This document shows positions 38,585 through 48,549 of a stretch of DNA of 64,000 bases, piece by piece. Source of the DNA: Nakamurella endophytica (GTDB lineage Bacteria > Actinomycetota > Actinomycetes > Mycobacteriales > Nakamurellaceae); contig NZ_BMNA01000010.1 in NCBI RefSeq assembly GCF_014646215.1, forward strand, positions 1 to 64,000. Direction: 5' to 3'. The notes beneath the pieces were generated by a model that had not been told where the DNA came from, searched no databases, and worked only from the letters and a program-made list of their open reading frames with translations. The number at the start of each line of letters is the position of its first letter. The stretch's first letter is position 1. A program made the translations under genes and the position numbers.

Positions 38585-38886
38585 GTGCCGTCGCTCTCCT
38601 TCTCACCGCCCCTGCCCGACCGGGCCGGGCCAGACCATCATCCACGAGCCGGCGGCCGTGCCGGACCGCCACGCGGGACCCTGCCGGGTCGCCCCGGCGC
38701 GTCGTGACCTCTGGTCTACCAGGACCGTCCGACAGTCCCCCGGACCCGACGTCCGAGCCGACGAACGACGCGCTGACCCGGCGGCGGCACGGCCGTGACG
38801 CGCCCGGGCCGGAGGCTCGATCCGGCCGGGATCCGTGCCGGGGCGGCAGCTTCCGCGACCGGACCACCGACGGGGCGGCGGCCCGG

Positions 38887-38892
38887 TAGCCT
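38887..38892 (+). promoter_or_regulatory. Leaderless -10 hexamer
   Basis: TAGCCT followed by 7 nt and the ATG at 38900. The rest of the 315-bp gap after dnaE1 shows no gene, repeat or clear -35. Confidence 0.45.
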
Positions 38893-38899
38893 CCGCGGC

Positions 38900-39604
38900 A
38901 TGACCGGACCCACAGGGATGTCGGCCCCCGATCCGGGACGCCCGGTGCCCGACGCGGACGACCTGCGCATCCTCTCGGAACTGGTCCGGCGCGACTGGAT
39001 CCCGCTGGCCGAGGCGGCCTGGAACGCAAGGATGCCGGTGCGCGAGGCGGCCGAACGGCTGGTGCTCATGGCCGAGCGCGGCATGCCGCTGCGGCTGATC
39101 GCCGAGGGCGACCGGCAGGCGCTCTGGCGGATCACCCAGGCCGGGCCGGCGACCAGCGGGCTGCCGGCGGCCGGCGCGGTCGGCGGTCCCGGACCCCGTT
39201 CCTCGGTGCCCACGCCGCTGGGCCTGCCCGGACACCCGCTGCCGCCGCCCGGGCACCCATCCGCGCCCGGACCCGCCGCGGTCGGCCGCCCGGGCACCGT
39301 GCCGCCCCCCGTGCCGCCGGTGCCCGCCGTCCCGCCGCACGAGCAGGCCATCGCCGGCGCCGTCCCGCTGGGCCAGCCCCCGTTCGGCACCCCCGCCGTC
39401 GCCGGGACGGACGAGTCAGCAGAGAGGCCCGCAGGCGTGCCCACGCCGCCGGCCGGTCAGCCCGCCGCCGGTCCGCTCCCGGTGGTACCCACCGGCGCCG
39501 ACGCCCCGCCGCCCGGTCCCGTGGACCCGTCCCGGGTCTGGGGCATCCCCGGCTCCGCGGCGTGGGCCAGGACGGACCCGGCCGAGCGGCGCCAGGAGAG
39601 TTGA
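38900..39604 (+). CDS. Conserved hypothetical protein with winged-helix-like start
   Basis: 234 aa, unrecognised. Residues 17-80 (DADDLRILSELVRRDWIPLAEAAWNARMPVREAAERLVLMAERGMPLRLI) look like a small helix-turn-helix; the remaining 150 residues are Pro/Gly/Ala rich and disordered, ending in a short RVWGIPGSAAWARTDP motif. A start at ATG 38900 agrees with the leaderless -10. It points away from dnaE1 and toward the rluD end. Confidence 0.7.
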   Translation: MTGPTGMSAPDPGRPVPDADDLRILSELVRRDWIPLAEAAWNARMPVREAAERLVLMAERGMPLRLIAEGDRQALWRITQAGPATSGLPAAGAVGGPGPRSSVPTPLGLPGHPLPPPGHPSAPGPAAVGRPGTVPPPVPPVPAVPPHEQAIAGAVPLGQPPFGTPAVAGTDESAERPAGVPTPPAGQPAAGPLPVVPTGADAPPPGPVDPSRVWGIPGSAAWARTDPAERRQES

Positions 39605-39640
39605 GACGCGCAGCAGGCGGGGCCCTGTCTCAGCCCGCTC

Positions 39641-40567
39641 TCAGCCCTGCCGCAGCACGTCCAGCGCGCGGGCCAGATCGGCCGGGTACTCGCTGGTGAA
39701 CTCGACGCGGCGGCCGTCGCGCGGGTGCGCGAAGGCCAGCGCCCGGGCGTGCAGCCACTGCCGTTCCAGGCCGAGCCGGCCGGCCAGCACGGGGTCCGCG
39801 CCGTAGGTCAGGTCGCCGACGCAGGGGTGGTGGATCGCCGAGAAGTGCACCCGGATCTGGTGCGTGCGGCCGGTCTCCAGCTCGACCTCGACCAGCGTGG
39901 CGGAGCGGAAGATCTCCAGCGTTTCGTAGTGGGTGACGCTCTCCCGGCCGCCGGCCATGACGGCGAACCGCCAGTCCGCGGTGCCGTGCCGGCCGATCGG
40001 CGCGTCGATGGTGCCCGAGCTCGGGTCCGGGTAGCCCTGGATCACCGCGTGGTAGGTCTTCTCGACCGTGCGGTGCCGGAAGGCGTCCTTGAGCACCGAG
40101 TACGCCAGCTCGCTGCGCGCCACCACCATGACCCCGGTGGTCCCGACGTCCAGCCGGTGCACGATCCCCTGCCGCTCGGCGGCGCCGGACGTCGACACCC
40201 CGATGCCCAGGGCGGCCAGCGCGCCGAGCACCGTCGGCCCGGTCCACCCCGGCCCCGGGTGCGCCGCCACCCCGACCGGCTTGTCGACCACCACGATGTC
40301 GGCGTCCTGGTACAGGACCGCGAGGTCGTCGACCCGCTGCGGGACGACCTGCACCGGGCGCTCGGGCTCGGGCAGGGTGATGTCCAGCCAGCCGCCGGGG
40401 ACCAACCGGTCGGACCGCTGCGCCGGGTCGCCGTCGACCAGCACGTCGCCCGCGTCGATCATGGTCGACACGGTGGTGCGGCTGATCCCGAGCAGCCGGG
40501 CGATCCCCGCGTCGGCGCGCAGACCGGCCAGGCCGTCGGGCACCTGCAGTCGTCGCGACTCAGCCAT
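39641..40567 (-). CDS. rluD: Ribosomal large-subunit pseudouridine synthase RluD-like
   Basis: 308 aa. N-terminal S4 RNA-binding domain ([23 protein letters not shown]), then the RluA/RluD catalytic core with the aspartate in [17 protein letters not shown], and [15 protein letters not shown]. Makes pseudouridine in helix 69 of 23S rRNA if a true RluD. ATG 40567 overlaps the lspA stop by 8 bp (ATGGCTGA), the classic actinobacterial lspA-rluD pair. Confidence 0.95.
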   Translation of the reverse strand: MAESRRLQVPDGLAGLRADAGIARLLGISRTTVSTMIDAGDVLVDGDPAQRSDRLVPGGWLDITLPEPERPVQVVPQRVDDLAVLYQDADIVVVDKPVGVAAHPGPGWTGPTVLGALAALGIGVSTSGAAERQGIVHRLDVGTTGVMVVARSELAYSVLKDAFRHRTVEKTYHAVIQGYPDPSSGTIDAPIGRHGTADWRFAVMAGGRESVTHYETLEIFRSATLVEVELETGRTHQIRVHFSAIHHPCVGDLTYGADPVLAGRLGLERQWLHARALAFAHPRDGRRVEFTSEYPADLARALDVLRQG

Positions 40568-41204
40568 CGACACCCTCCCGCCGTCCGGCAACCGGGTCCG
40601 AGCCGCCCCGGGTGCGGCCGCCGCGCACCGGGCGGCCGTCGATGTCGGTGACGAACAGCGCGGTGACCACCAGCGCGATGCCGCCGACGGTGATCGCCGA
40701 GTCGGCGACGTTGAACGCCGGGAAGTAGCGCGCATCCGGCCCGAACACCGAGATGAAGTCGACGACGTGGCCACGCAGGAAGCCCGGGGCCCGGAAGATC
40801 CGGTCGATCAGGTTGCCGACGGCACCGCCGAGCACGAGCCCGAGGCACACCGCCCAGGCGGTCGACCGCAGCCGGCGGGCCATCCGGAGGATGAACACGA
40901 TCACCGCCACCACCACCAGCGACAGCACCCACGTCATCCCGGTGGCCATCGAGAACGCCGCACCCGGGTTGCGCAGCAGCGAGAAGTAGACGAGGCCGCC
41001 GAGGATCCGCGGCGACACCCCCGGGGTCAGCGTCCGCACCACGATGATCTTGGTGACGAGGTCCACGACGACCACCGCCAGCGCCAGGCCGGCGAGCAGC
41101 AGGATCCGCCGGCGCCGCCGTGGATCCGCGGCCGGGGCCGGTGTGGCCCCGGCGGCGGCGGGGACGTCGGCCGGTCCCCCGGTGGGCCCTGCTGCGTCGC
41201 TCAT
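40560..41204 (-). CDS. lspA: Lipoprotein signal peptidase II
   Basis: 214 aa, four membrane helices (from [21 protein letters not shown]). Aspartyl protease that removes signal peptides of prolipoproteins; catalytic aspartates lie in GNLIDRIF and FNVADSAI. A disordered 40-residue cytoplasmic N-terminus is common in actinobacteria. ATG 41204 is preceded by CAGACT at 7 nt, giving a leaderless promoter. Confidence 0.96.
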   Translation of the reverse strand: MSDAAGPTGGPADVPAAAGATPAPAADPRRRRRILLLAGLALAVVVVDLVTKIIVVRTLTPGVSPRILGGLVYFSLLRNPGAAFSMATGMTWVLSLVVVAVIVFILRMARRLRSTAWAVCLGLVLGGAVGNLIDRIFRAPGFLRGHVVDFISVFGPDARYFPAFNVADSAITVGGIALVVTALFVTDIDGRPVRGGRTRGGSDPVAGRREGVDG

Positions 41205-41263
41205 GCCCCACAGTCTGGCAAACCGCACGGGGCCGCCGCGCCGCCGCGCACCCCGCGGGCGGC

Positions 41264-42784
41264 TCAGCGACCGGCCTCGCCGCGCTCGCCGAACCAGCCG
41301 GCCAGCGCGCCACCCCGGGACACCGCCCGCAGCCGCCGCTCGGTGGCCGTCCGCAACCGCTCCGGCGTCACCACCAGGAGTTGGTCACCGGACTGCAACC
41401 GGACGGTGGGCGTGACGTCCACCGGCGCCTCGTCCCGGACCAGCAGCGCGATCACGGCTCCGGCCGGCAGCCGCAGCTGCGAGAGGTAGACGCCGTGCAT
41501 CCGCGAGTCCGGCGGGATGCGGATCTGCAGCACCTGGGCGTGCATGTCCTCCAGCGGCGCCGCCTCGACCTGGATCTCCAGCGCCTGCCCGGCCTGCACC
41601 ACGCCCAGCAGCCGGGCCACCAGCGGCAGGGTCGTCCCCTGCAGCAGGGTGTAGATGACGACCACCACCACGATCACGTTGAGCAGCAGCAGCGACTGCT
41701 CGTCCTGCCGCAGCATCAACGGGATCAGCGCCAGCACGATCGGCACCGCCCCGCGCAGCCCCGACCACGACACGAAGACCTGCTCCCGCCACGGCATCCG
41801 GAACGGCAGTGCGGCGGCCGCCACCGACAGCGGGCGCGCGACGAGCAGGACGAGCAGCCCGATCAGCACCCCGGGCAGCAGGGCGGCGGGCAGCTGCGCC
41901 GGGTCGACGTACAGCCCCAGCAGCACGAACAGCCCGATCTGCGCGATCCAGCCCCAGCCCTCGGCGAAGGACAGCGTCGCCGCCCGGTGCGGCATCCGGG
42001 AGTTGCCGAGCACGACGGCGGCGACGTACGTCGCCAGGAACCCCGACGCGTGGGCGAACTGGCCGACGGCGTAGGCACCGCCCACCAGGGCCAGCGTGGC
42101 CAGCGGGTACAGGCCGGTCGCGGGCAGCGCACCGCGGCGCAGCCACCACGCCCCCAGCCAGCCCAGCGCCCCACCGATCACCGCGCCGGCGGCCAGCTCG
42201 TAGACCACCAGCACCGGGTCGAGCCAGCTGATCGTCGTCGTACCGGCCAGCAGCAGCACCGCGATCACCACCGGCGCGTCGTTCAGCCCGGACTCCAGCT
42301 CCAGCGCGGCGGCCAGCCGCGGGCGCACACCGACCGCGCGCAGCACCGAGAACACCGCCGCCGCGTCCGTGCTGGAGAGCACGGCCGCCCACAGCAGGCT
42401 GGTCCGCAGGTCCAGCCCCAGCGCCCCGCCGAGCAGGAAGTACACGGCGGCGCCGGTGACGGCGATCGACACCGCGACCGACACCGTCGCCAGTGCGATG
42501 CCCAGTCCCAGCGATGGCCGCACGTCGTCCCACCGGGTGGTCAGCCCGCCCTCGGCGAGGATGAACACCAGCGCGGCCAGGCCCAGCTGCTCGGTCAGCG
42601 CGGTGGAGCCGAGGGTGCCGCCGAAGTCGATCCCGAGTCCGCGGTTGCCGAGCAGGATCCCGATCAACAGGTAGAGCAGCAGGCTCGGCAGCCCGAACCT
42701 GCGGGACAGCCGGACGGCGATCAGGGCGACCAGCAGGACCAGGGAGGAGAGCCCGAAGGCCTTCTCGACGACGTGCAGGTCCAC
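41264..42784 (-). CDS. CPA1-type cation/proton antiporter with TrkA-C domain
   Basis: 506 aa. About 12 helices; membrane core typical of K+/H+ antiporters of the NhaP2/CvrA type: [16 protein letters not shown], the [14 protein letters not shown] motif, [14 protein letters not shown] with the ion-binding Asn-Asp, and [16 protein letters not shown]. Residues about 405-490 form a TrkA-C (RCK-C) regulatory domain ([33 protein letters not shown]). GTG 42784 is 6 bp after the metF stop. Predicted to control cytoplasmic K+/Na+ and pH. Confidence 0.9.
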   Translation of the reverse strand: MDLHVVEKAFGLSSLVLLVALIAVRLSRRFGLPSLLLYLLIGILLGNRGLGIDFGGTLGSTALTEQLGLAALVFILAEGGLTTRWDDVRPSLGLGIALATVSVAVSIAVTGAAVYFLLGGALGLDLRTSLLWAAVLSSTDAAAVFSVLRAVGVRPRLAAALELESGLNDAPVVIAVLLLAGTTTISWLDPVLVVYELAAGAVIGGALGWLGAWWLRRGALPATGLYPLATLALVGGAYAVGQFAHASGFLATYVAAVVLGNSRMPHRAATLSFAEGWGWIAQIGLFVLLGLYVDPAQLPAALLPGVLIGLLVLLVARPLSVAAAALPFRMPWREQVFVSWSGLRGAVPIVLALIPLMLRQDEQSLLLLNVIVVVVVIYTLLQGTTLPLVARLLGVVQAGQALEIQVEAAPLEDMHAQVLQIRIPPDSRMHGVYLSQLRLPAGAVIALLVRDEAPVDVTPTVRLQSGDQLLVVTPERLRTATERRLRAVSRGGALAGWFGERGEAGR

Positions 42785-42790
42785 GCCGGC

Positions 42791-43726
42791 CTAGCCGCCG
42801 CCGGGCAGGAGGCCGGACGTGGTGGTCGAGCTCAGCGCCGCGGCCGGCACCGGCCCGGCCCAGTCCAGCGCCGCGAGCACGTCGAGCGTCGCCTTGGACC
42901 GGTTGAACGTGTAGAAGTGCAGCCCCGGCGCGCCCTCGGCGAGCAGCTCGCGGGCCATCTCGACGGCGTGCTCCATGCCGACCGCGCGGCCGGCCGCCGC
43001 GTCCCCGTCGACGGCCGCCAGCCGGTCGGCCAGATCGCCGGGCAGCCGCTGGCCGGACAGCTCGCAGATCCGGCGCAGCCGGGCCAGCGAGGTCACCGGC
43101 ATGATGCCCGGCAGGATCGGCGCGCCCACCCCGGCGGCTGCGGCGCGGTCGCGCAACCGCACCCAGTCGCCGGCCGAGAAAAGCATCTGCGTCACGGCGT
43201 AGTCCGCCCCGGCGGCCATCTTGGCGACGAAGTGCCGCAGGTCCGATTCGGCGTCCGGGGACCGCGGGTGCGTCTCCGGGAAGGCGGCGACGCCGACGCT
43301 GAAGTCGCCCAGCGACCGGGCCAGCGCGACCAGCTCGCCGGCGTAGTGCAGCCCGTCGGGATGCGCCACCCAGTCGGCCGTCGGGTCCCCCGGCGGGTCG
43401 CCGCGCAGCGCCAGGATGTTCCGGACCCCGACCGCCGCGTACGAGCCGATGACCTGCCGCAGCTCGGCCACCGAGTGACCGACCGCCGTCAGGTGGGCGA
43501 CCGGCAGCAGCGTCGTCTCGGCGGCGATCCGCTCGGTGATCCGAATGGTGCGGTCCCGGCGGGACCCACCGGCGCCGTAGGTGACGGAGACGAACGCCGG
43601 CCGCAGCGGTTCGAGCCGGCGGATGGCGAGCCACAGGGCGGCCTCCTCCGCGTCGTCGCGGGGCGGCATGAACTCGACGGAGAAATGCGGACCGGGCGCC
43701 GCGAGCCGCTCGCGGACGGTGACCAT
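42791..43726 (-). CDS. metF: 5,10-Methylenetetrahydrofolate reductase
   Basis: 311 aa, FAD TIM barrel making 5-methyl-THF for methionine. HFSVEFMPPRDDAEEAALW (catalytic Glu in EFMPP), FVSVTYGAGGSRRDRT, ILALRGDPP, FVAKMAAGADYAVTQMLF, GLHFYTFNRS. ATG 43726; TAGGCT lies 7 nt upstream. Divergent from the polyprenyl synthase, the same arrangement as Rv2172c-Rv2173 in M. tuberculosis. Confidence 0.95.
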   Translation of the reverse strand: MVTVRERLAAPGPHFSVEFMPPRDDAEEAALWLAIRRLEPLRPAFVSVTYGAGGSRRDRTIRITERIAAETTLLPVAHLTAVGHSVAELRQVIGSYAAVGVRNILALRGDPPGDPTADWVAHPDGLHYAGELVALARSLGDFSVGVAAFPETHPRSPDAESDLRHFVAKMAAGADYAVTQMLFSAGDWVRLRDRAAAAGVGAPILPGIMPVTSLARLRRICELSGQRLPGDLADRLAAVDGDAAAGRAVGMEHAVEMARELLAEGAPGLHFYTFNRSKATLDVLAALDWAGPVPAAALSSTTTSGLLPGGG

Positions 43727-43789
43727 GGCACGGAGCCTATCGGCCGGCCGTCCTCGTCCCGACCGTCCGCAGCCGTGCAGACTGTGGGC

Positions 43790-44977
43790 GTGGCCCACCC
43801 AGATGCCGTGGCGGATCCCGGACCGGCCGTGACCGCGGCGCTCCGGGCGGAGCTGGCGCTGCGGCGCGCCGAACTGCTCGCCGTCGACCCGCGGCTGGCC
43901 GCGGACGCCGACCGGCTCGCCGACTTCGCGTTGACCGGCAAGCAGCTGCGGCCGCGCTTCCTGTGCTGGGGGTACCGCGCGGTCCGCGAGATCGGCGGTG
44001 ACGTCGTCGCCGGCACCGGCGACACCGACGGCACCGACGGCACCGACGGCACCGACGGCACCGGGGCGCCCGCGCCGGTCGTGCTGCCGGACGCCGTGAT
44101 CCGCGCCGCGGCCGCCCTCGAGCTGATCCAGGCCTGCGCCCTGGTGCACGACGACCTGATCGACCGGTCCGACACCCGGCGCGGCGGCCCGAGCATGCAC
44201 CGGGCCATCGCCAAGTCCCACGCCGACGCCGGCTGGTCGGGCGAGTCGGACCACTACGGCACGTCCATCGCGCTGCTGCTCGGCGACCTGGCGCTGGCCT
44301 GGGCCGACGACCTGTTCACGGCCGCCGCCGCGGAACTCGGCGTGCTGGACCGGGCGCTACCGCCCTGGCGGGCCATGCGGCTCGAGGTGCTGGCCGGCCA
44401 GATCCTGGACGTGCGGGTCGGCGTCGAGCTGGGCGCGGACGCCACGGCCCAGGACGCCGACGCCATGCTGGTCAACCGCTACAAGACCGCGGCCTACACC
44501 GTCGAGCGGCCGTTGCACCTGGGCGCCGCGCTGGCCGGCGGCGGCGACGACGCGGTCGGGTTGCTGCGCCGCTACGGCGCCGCGGTCGGCATGGCGTTCC
44601 AGCTGCGCGACGACGTACTCGGCGTCTTCGGGGACCCCCTGGTGACCGGCAAGCCGACCGGCGACGACCTGGCCGAGGGCAAGCGCACGGCGCTGGTCGC
44701 CCTGGCCAGGGCCGGGCTGGCGGACCGCGCCACCGAGCTGGCCGCCCTCGACGCCGGGCTGGGCCGGTCGGCCGACCCGGAGGACCTGTCCCGGCTGGCG
44801 GCGGTGATCACCGGTTCCGGCGCGCCGGACCGGGTCGAGGAGCGGATCCGGGACCTGACCGCCGAGGGCATCGCGGTGCTCGACGAGCGGGCCGCCGGCG
44901 ACGCGCCGGTGCTGGCGCCGGCGGTCACCCGAGAGCTGCGGGCCGTCGCGCTGGCCATGACGACCAGGACCCGCTGA
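43790..44977 (+). CDS. idsA: Geranylgeranyl-type polyprenyl diphosphate synthase
   Basis: 395 aa. Elongates isoprenyl chains from IPP. First Asp-rich motif HDDLIDRSDTRRGGPSMH, second RDDVLGVFGDP, with KQLRPRF for IPP binding and YKTAAYTVERP. Product length cannot be read with certainty; short to C20 is likely. GTG 43790 lies 6 nt after CAGACT, a leaderless promoter; GTG 43784 is less likely. Four GTD tripeptide repeats (44024-44059) interrupt the region between helices before the first Asp-rich motif, which is unusual. Confidence 0.88.
   Translation: MAHPDAVADPGPAVTAALRAELALRRAELLAVDPRLAADADRLADFALTGKQLRPRFLCWGYRAVREIGGDVVAGTGDTDGTDGTDGTDGTGAPAPVVLPDAVIRAAAALELIQACALVHDDLIDRSDTRRGGPSMHRAIAKSHADAGWSGESDHYGTSIALLLGDLALAWADDLFTAAAAELGVLDRALPPWRAMRLEVLAGQILDVRVGVELGADATAQDADAMLVNRYKTAAYTVERPLHLGAALAGGGDDAVGLLRRYGAAVGMAFQLRDDVLGVFGDPLVTGKPTGDDLAEGKRTALVALARAGLADRATELAALDAGLGRSADPEDLSRLAAVITGSGAPDRVEERIRDLTAEGIAVLDERAAGDAPVLAPAVTRELRAVALAMTTRTR
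44024..44059. repeat. 9-bp in-frame tandem repeat in the polyprenyl synthase
   Basis: Four perfect units of ACCGACGGC encode Thr-Asp-Gly repeats, the same tripeptide as in ligD. Confidence 0.92.
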
Positions 44978-45001
44978 TCTGGTCGGTCCCGTCGCGCGGG
45001 G

Positions 45002-45361
45002 TCAGAAGCCGGCGACCTGCGCCCGCCGGTGCACCTCGCGCCCGCGGTTCTCGCGCAGCGCGGTGATCGGCCGGCCGGGCAGGGTGTCGTCCGCCTCGAA
45101 CAGCCAGTCGACGATCTCCTGGTCGGAGAAGCCGGCGTCGGTGAGCAGGGTGATCGTGCCGGGCAGGCCCTTGACCACGCCCGTGTCGTCGACGAACTCG
45201 AGGGGGATCTGCTGCACGCCGTCCCGCCGGACGGCGACCAGCTGCCGGTCCCGCAGCAGCTGGTGCACCCGGGTGACGACCAGGTGCAGCGCCGCCGCGA
45301 TCGCCGGGACCGGGACGTAGCTGGGCGGACCGGCGTCGGGGCCTGGGGTGTCGGCGTTCAC
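45002..45361 (-). CDS. Rv2175c-like DNA-binding protein
   Basis: 119 aa winged-helix protein (VPAIAAALHLVVTRVHQLLRDRQLVAVRRDGVQQIPLEFV, TDAGFSDQEIVDWLFEADDTLPGRPITALRENRGREVHRRAQ). In M. tuberculosis the homologue is phosphorylated by PknL, which controls DNA binding; here the kinase is divergent and adjacent, supporting the same pairing. GTG 45361 is taken; GTG 45412 would add 17 residues. The tail faces the polyprenyl synthase. Confidence 0.88.
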   Translation of the reverse strand: MNADTPGPDAGPPSYVPVPAIAAALHLVVTRVHQLLRDRQLVAVRRDGVQQIPLEFVDDTGVVKGLPGTITLLTDAGFSDQEIVDWLFEADDTLPGRPITALRENRGREVHRRAQVAGF

Positions 45362-45477
45362 GTCGGACAGCGTGCCATCCGCGGCCCGGCGCGGGTCCCC
45401 ACCGGCCGGCACCAGGTCCTGGCGTGCCGTCCGTCGATCACCGGGCGGCCGGGCGCCGCACTCCTACTATCGGCCCC

Positions 45478-47685
45478 GTGACCCTTCCCGCCGACGCGCG
45501 GCCCGGCCGCCTGCTCGACGGGCGCTACCGGGTCGGCGCGGTGATCGCGCGGGGCGGCATGTCGACGGTCTTCCGCGGGGTGGACACCCGGCTGGACCGC
45601 GCGGTGGCCATCAAGGTCATGCACCCGGGCTACGCCGGGGACCCGTCATTCCTGACCCGGTTCGAGCGGGAGGCGCGCCTGGCCGCCGGGCTGCATCACC
45701 CCGGTGTCGTCGCGGTCTACGACCAGGGCCGCGACGACGACGTGGTCTTCCTGGTGATGGAGCTGGTGGACGGCGGCACGCTCCGGGACCTGCTGCGCCA
45801 GCGCGGCCCGCTGCCGGTCCCGGTGGCGGTGTCGGTGCTCGAGCCGCTGCTGGGCGCGCTGGCCACGGCCCACGCCGCCGGCCTGGTGCACCGCGACGTC
45901 AAGCCGGAGAACGTCCTGATCTCCGGCCGGGGCGAGGTCAAGGTCGCCGACTTCGGCCTGGTCCGGGCGGTGACCTCGCAGACCATGGCCACCGGCGACG
46001 TCATCCTCGGCACGGTCGCCTACCTCTCGCCGGAGCAGGTGGCGACCGGCGCGAGCGACCCGCGCTCGGACGTCTACGCCGCCGGCGTCGTGGCCTACGA
46101 GATGCTGACCGGTGCACCGCCGTTCACCGGCGACAACCCGATGTCCGTGGCCTACCAGCACGTGCACTCGGACGTGCCGCCGGTCACCGACCGGGCGCCC
46201 GGTGTCCCGGTCGAGCTGGACGACCTCCTGCTCGCGGCCACCTGCCGCGACCCGGACGCCCGCCCCCGCGACGCCGGGGCCTTTGTCGCGTCGCTGGTCG
46301 GGGTCCGCCGGCGGCTCGGCATCCGGTTGCAGCGGGTGCCGACGCCGCAGCTGGACCGGCCGACCCCGGACGCCACCGGCGCGGCCGGCGGGGGCAACCC
46401 GGTCGGCGCCGGACCGCGCCCCTCCCCGGGTACGCCGGCCACCGGGTCGGCCCGGACCCGCCGGGCCGACCGTCCGCCGGCTCCCCGCCAGGCCACCCTG
46501 GCGGCTCCGACCGTCGCGCCGGCCCGGCCGGTCGACCGGCCGGGTCGCGGCACCGCGCCGGCGCCCCGGTCGCCACTGGCCACCGGCGGGGGTCGGGCCG
46601 GGCGGCGCTGGCGCCGCTGGCTGATCGCGGTGGTGATCCTCCTGCTGCTCGGCACGGCCGCCGCGCTGGGTGGCTGGTGGCTGGGCAGCGGCCGGTGGGC
46701 GTACATGCCGCGGACGGTCGGCCTGCAGCAGGTCGCGGCCGAATCGGTCGTGCGCGGCGCCGGCCTGGTGCCCGACGTGCACACCGCCTTCGACGACGAC
46801 GTCCCGGCCGGCTCGGTGGCGCGGGCCGACCCGGCCGCCGGCACCCGGGCGCTCCGCGGCACCCAGGTCGACCTCGTGGTGTCCACCGGCCGGCCCCGGG
46901 TGCCCGCGGTGCGGGCCGGGTCCAGCGTGGCGCAGGCCGAAGCGGCGCTCGCCCGGGCGACGCTCAGGGCCCGCTTCGACCCGGCCGCCGACCGGTACGA
47001 CGACCGGGTGCCGGCCGGAGCCGTGCTGGGCACCGACCCGGTCGCCGGGACGGCCGTCCCCGTGTCCGCCGCGGTCACCGTCGTCCGGTCGCTGGGGCCT
47101 GCGCCGGTGCCGGTGCCGGCGGTCGCCGGCAAGTCGCCGGAGGACGCGCGGAACGCCCTGCTGGCCGCCGGGTTCCTGGTCGGCGCCACGGTGCCGACGT
47201 TCGACCCGTCGGTGCCCGACGGAGCCGTCGTCGGCTCCCGACCGGCGGCCGGCGTGCCGACCCCGCGGGGCACCACGGTGTCCCTGCTCACCGGCCACTC
47301 CCTGCTGGTGCCGCCCACCCAGGGGCGCTCGGTGGCCGACGCCACGGCCCGGCTCACCGCCGCCGGCTTCACCGTCTCCTTCGGGGACCGGGTGTTCGAC
47401 CCGGACGCCGAGGGCGGCAGCGTCTCCGGCACCGTGCCCACCGCGGGCAGCCGCGTCGACCCCGCCGACCCGCGGGTGGTGCTGCACCTGTCGAGCGCGG
47501 TGACCGTGCCGCCACTGGTGGGCCGGTCCGTGCAGGAGGCCGAGGACGCCCTGCGCACGGCGGGCCTGGCGCCGGTGGTGGTCGCGATGGTCGGCTCGGG
47601 CTCGTCCCGGGTGGTCGACCAGTCCCCCGAGCCGGGCGTCCGGGTCGCGCCCGGATCGTCCGTCGGCATGTCCGCGTTCCCGTGA
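45478..47685 (+). CDS. pknL: PASTA-domain Ser/Thr protein kinase (PknL-type)
   Basis: 735 aa. Kinase domain about residues 15-280: IARGGMSTVFRG, AIKVM, HRDVKPENVL, DFGLVRAVTS, GTVAYLSPEQ, SDVYAAGV. A 90-residue linker, one membrane helix (LIAVVILLLLGTAAALGGWWLG), then five extracellular PASTA repeats to the end. PASTA kinases sense peptidoglycan or lipid II. M. tuberculosis PknL lacks PASTA repeats, but orthologues elsewhere have them. TACTAT lies 7 nt before GTG 45478, so the transcript is probably leaderless. The stop overlaps the next gene (GTGA). Confidence 0.93.
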   Translation: MTLPADARPGRLLDGRYRVGAVIARGGMSTVFRGVDTRLDRAVAIKVMHPGYAGDPSFLTRFEREARLAAGLHHPGVVAVYDQGRDDDVVFLVMELVDGGTLRDLLRQRGPLPVPVAVSVLEPLLGALATAHAAGLVHRDVKPENVLISGRGEVKVADFGLVRAVTSQTMATGDVILGTVAYLSPEQVATGASDPRSDVYAAGVVAYEMLTGAPPFTGDNPMSVAYQHVHSDVPPVTDRAPGVPVELDDLLLAATCRDPDARPRDAGAFVASLVGVRRRLGIRLQRVPTPQLDRPTPDATGAAGGGNPVGAGPRPSPGTPATGSARTRRADRPPAPRQATLAAPTVAPARPVDRPGRGTAPAPRSPLATGGGRAGRRWRRWLIAVVILLLLGTAAALGGWWLGSGRWAYMPRTVGLQQVAAESVVRGAGLVPDVHTAFDDDVPAGSVARADPAAGTRALRGTQVDLVVSTGRPRVPAVRAGSSVAQAEAALARATLRARFDPAADRYDDRVPAGAVLGTDPVAGTAVPVSAAVTVVRSLGPAPVPVPAVAGKSPEDARNALLAAGFLVGATVPTFDPSVPDGAVVGSRPAAGVPTPRGTTVSLLTGHSLLVPPTQGRSVADATARLTAAGFTVSFGDRVFDPDAEGGSVSGTVPTAGSRVDPADPRVVLHLSSAVTVPPLVGRSVQEAEDALRTAGLAPVVVAMVGSGSSRVVDQSPEPGVRVAPGSSVGMSAFP

Positions 47686-48530
47686 CGCCGGACCCGTCGC
47701 CCCGAACCCCGCCGGGACCGCCGCCGTCGGGCGGGGAGGGAGCCGCGCACCGGGCGGAGCCGACCGGCGCACCGGCATCGGACGCGGCGGGCATCCCCGC
47801 GGGGTACGCCGACGTCGACCCGCGCACCGCCCGCCGGGTGGCGCTCACGCTGTCCGTCCGCCCGGGCGGCCCGAGCTATCCCGGCGACCCGGCTTTCGCG
47901 GTCGACCCGGCGTTCGTCGACACCCGCGGGACGCCCGGCGGTTACCTGGTGGAACAGGTCACCCGGCTCGGCACGCACACCGCCAGCCACGTCTCGGCTC
48001 CCGCCCACCTGGTGCCCGGCGGCCGCACCCTGGCCGAGCTCACCGAGGACCTGGCGCTGCTGCCGCTGGCCGTGGTGGACGTCCGCCACCGGATCCGCCG
48101 GCAGGGTCCGCACTTCCGGGTCGACACGGCGGACCTGCAGGAGTGGGAGCGGCACCACGGACCCGTCCCGGCGCGGGGCTGCGTGCTGCTGCTGACCGGC
48201 GCCGCCGAGCTCTTCCACCTGCCGGGCGGCGAGCAGTCCCCGTACGTCACGACGCCGGTCCCCGGTTTCTCCGGCGACGCCGTCGACTGGCTGTTCGACC
48301 GGCGTGGCGTGCTGGGCGTCGGCGCGGACAGCCTGGGACCGGACGCGACGTCGGACCCGCTGCTCGAGGCGTCCACCCGGGCGCTGCGGCACGGCGGCTG
48401 GACCGTCGAGAACGTCGGACCGGGTCTGGCGCGGATGCGCCAGCACGGCGACTGGCTGGCGGTCAACGGCAACCGGCCGGCCCTCTCCGGCTTCCCGGTC
48501 GGGCTCACCGGCTTCACCGTCCGCCGGTGA
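47682..48530 (+). CDS. Cyclase-family (kynurenine formamidase-like) hydrolase
   Basis: 282 aa. Fold and length fit the cyclase/KynB family of metal hydrolases: LTLSVRPGGPSYPGDP, then the metal motif, then VLLLTG and GVLGVGADSLGPD. The metal motif reads HTASHVSAPAH, where the family has HxxxHxDxPxH, so the Asp ligand is replaced by Ser. It may be inactive or use different chemistry. The first 50 residues are Pro-rich. GTG 47682 overlaps the kinase stop, so it is co-translated with pknL, an unexpected partner. Confidence 0.75.
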   Translation: MTPDPSPRTPPGPPPSGGEGAAHRAEPTGAPASDAAGIPAGYADVDPRTARRVALTLSVRPGGPSYPGDPAFAVDPAFVDTRGTPGGYLVEQVTRLGTHTASHVSAPAHLVPGGRTLAELTEDLALLPLAVVDVRHRIRRQGPHFRVDTADLQEWERHHGPVPARGCVLLLTGAAELFHLPGGEQSPYVTTPVPGFSGDAVDWLFDRRGVLGVGADSLGPDATSDPLLEASTRALRHGGWTVENVGPGLARMRQHGDWLAVNGNRPALSGFPVGLTGFTVRR

Positions 48531-48549
48531 GCAGGCCGCTGCGGGCCGG

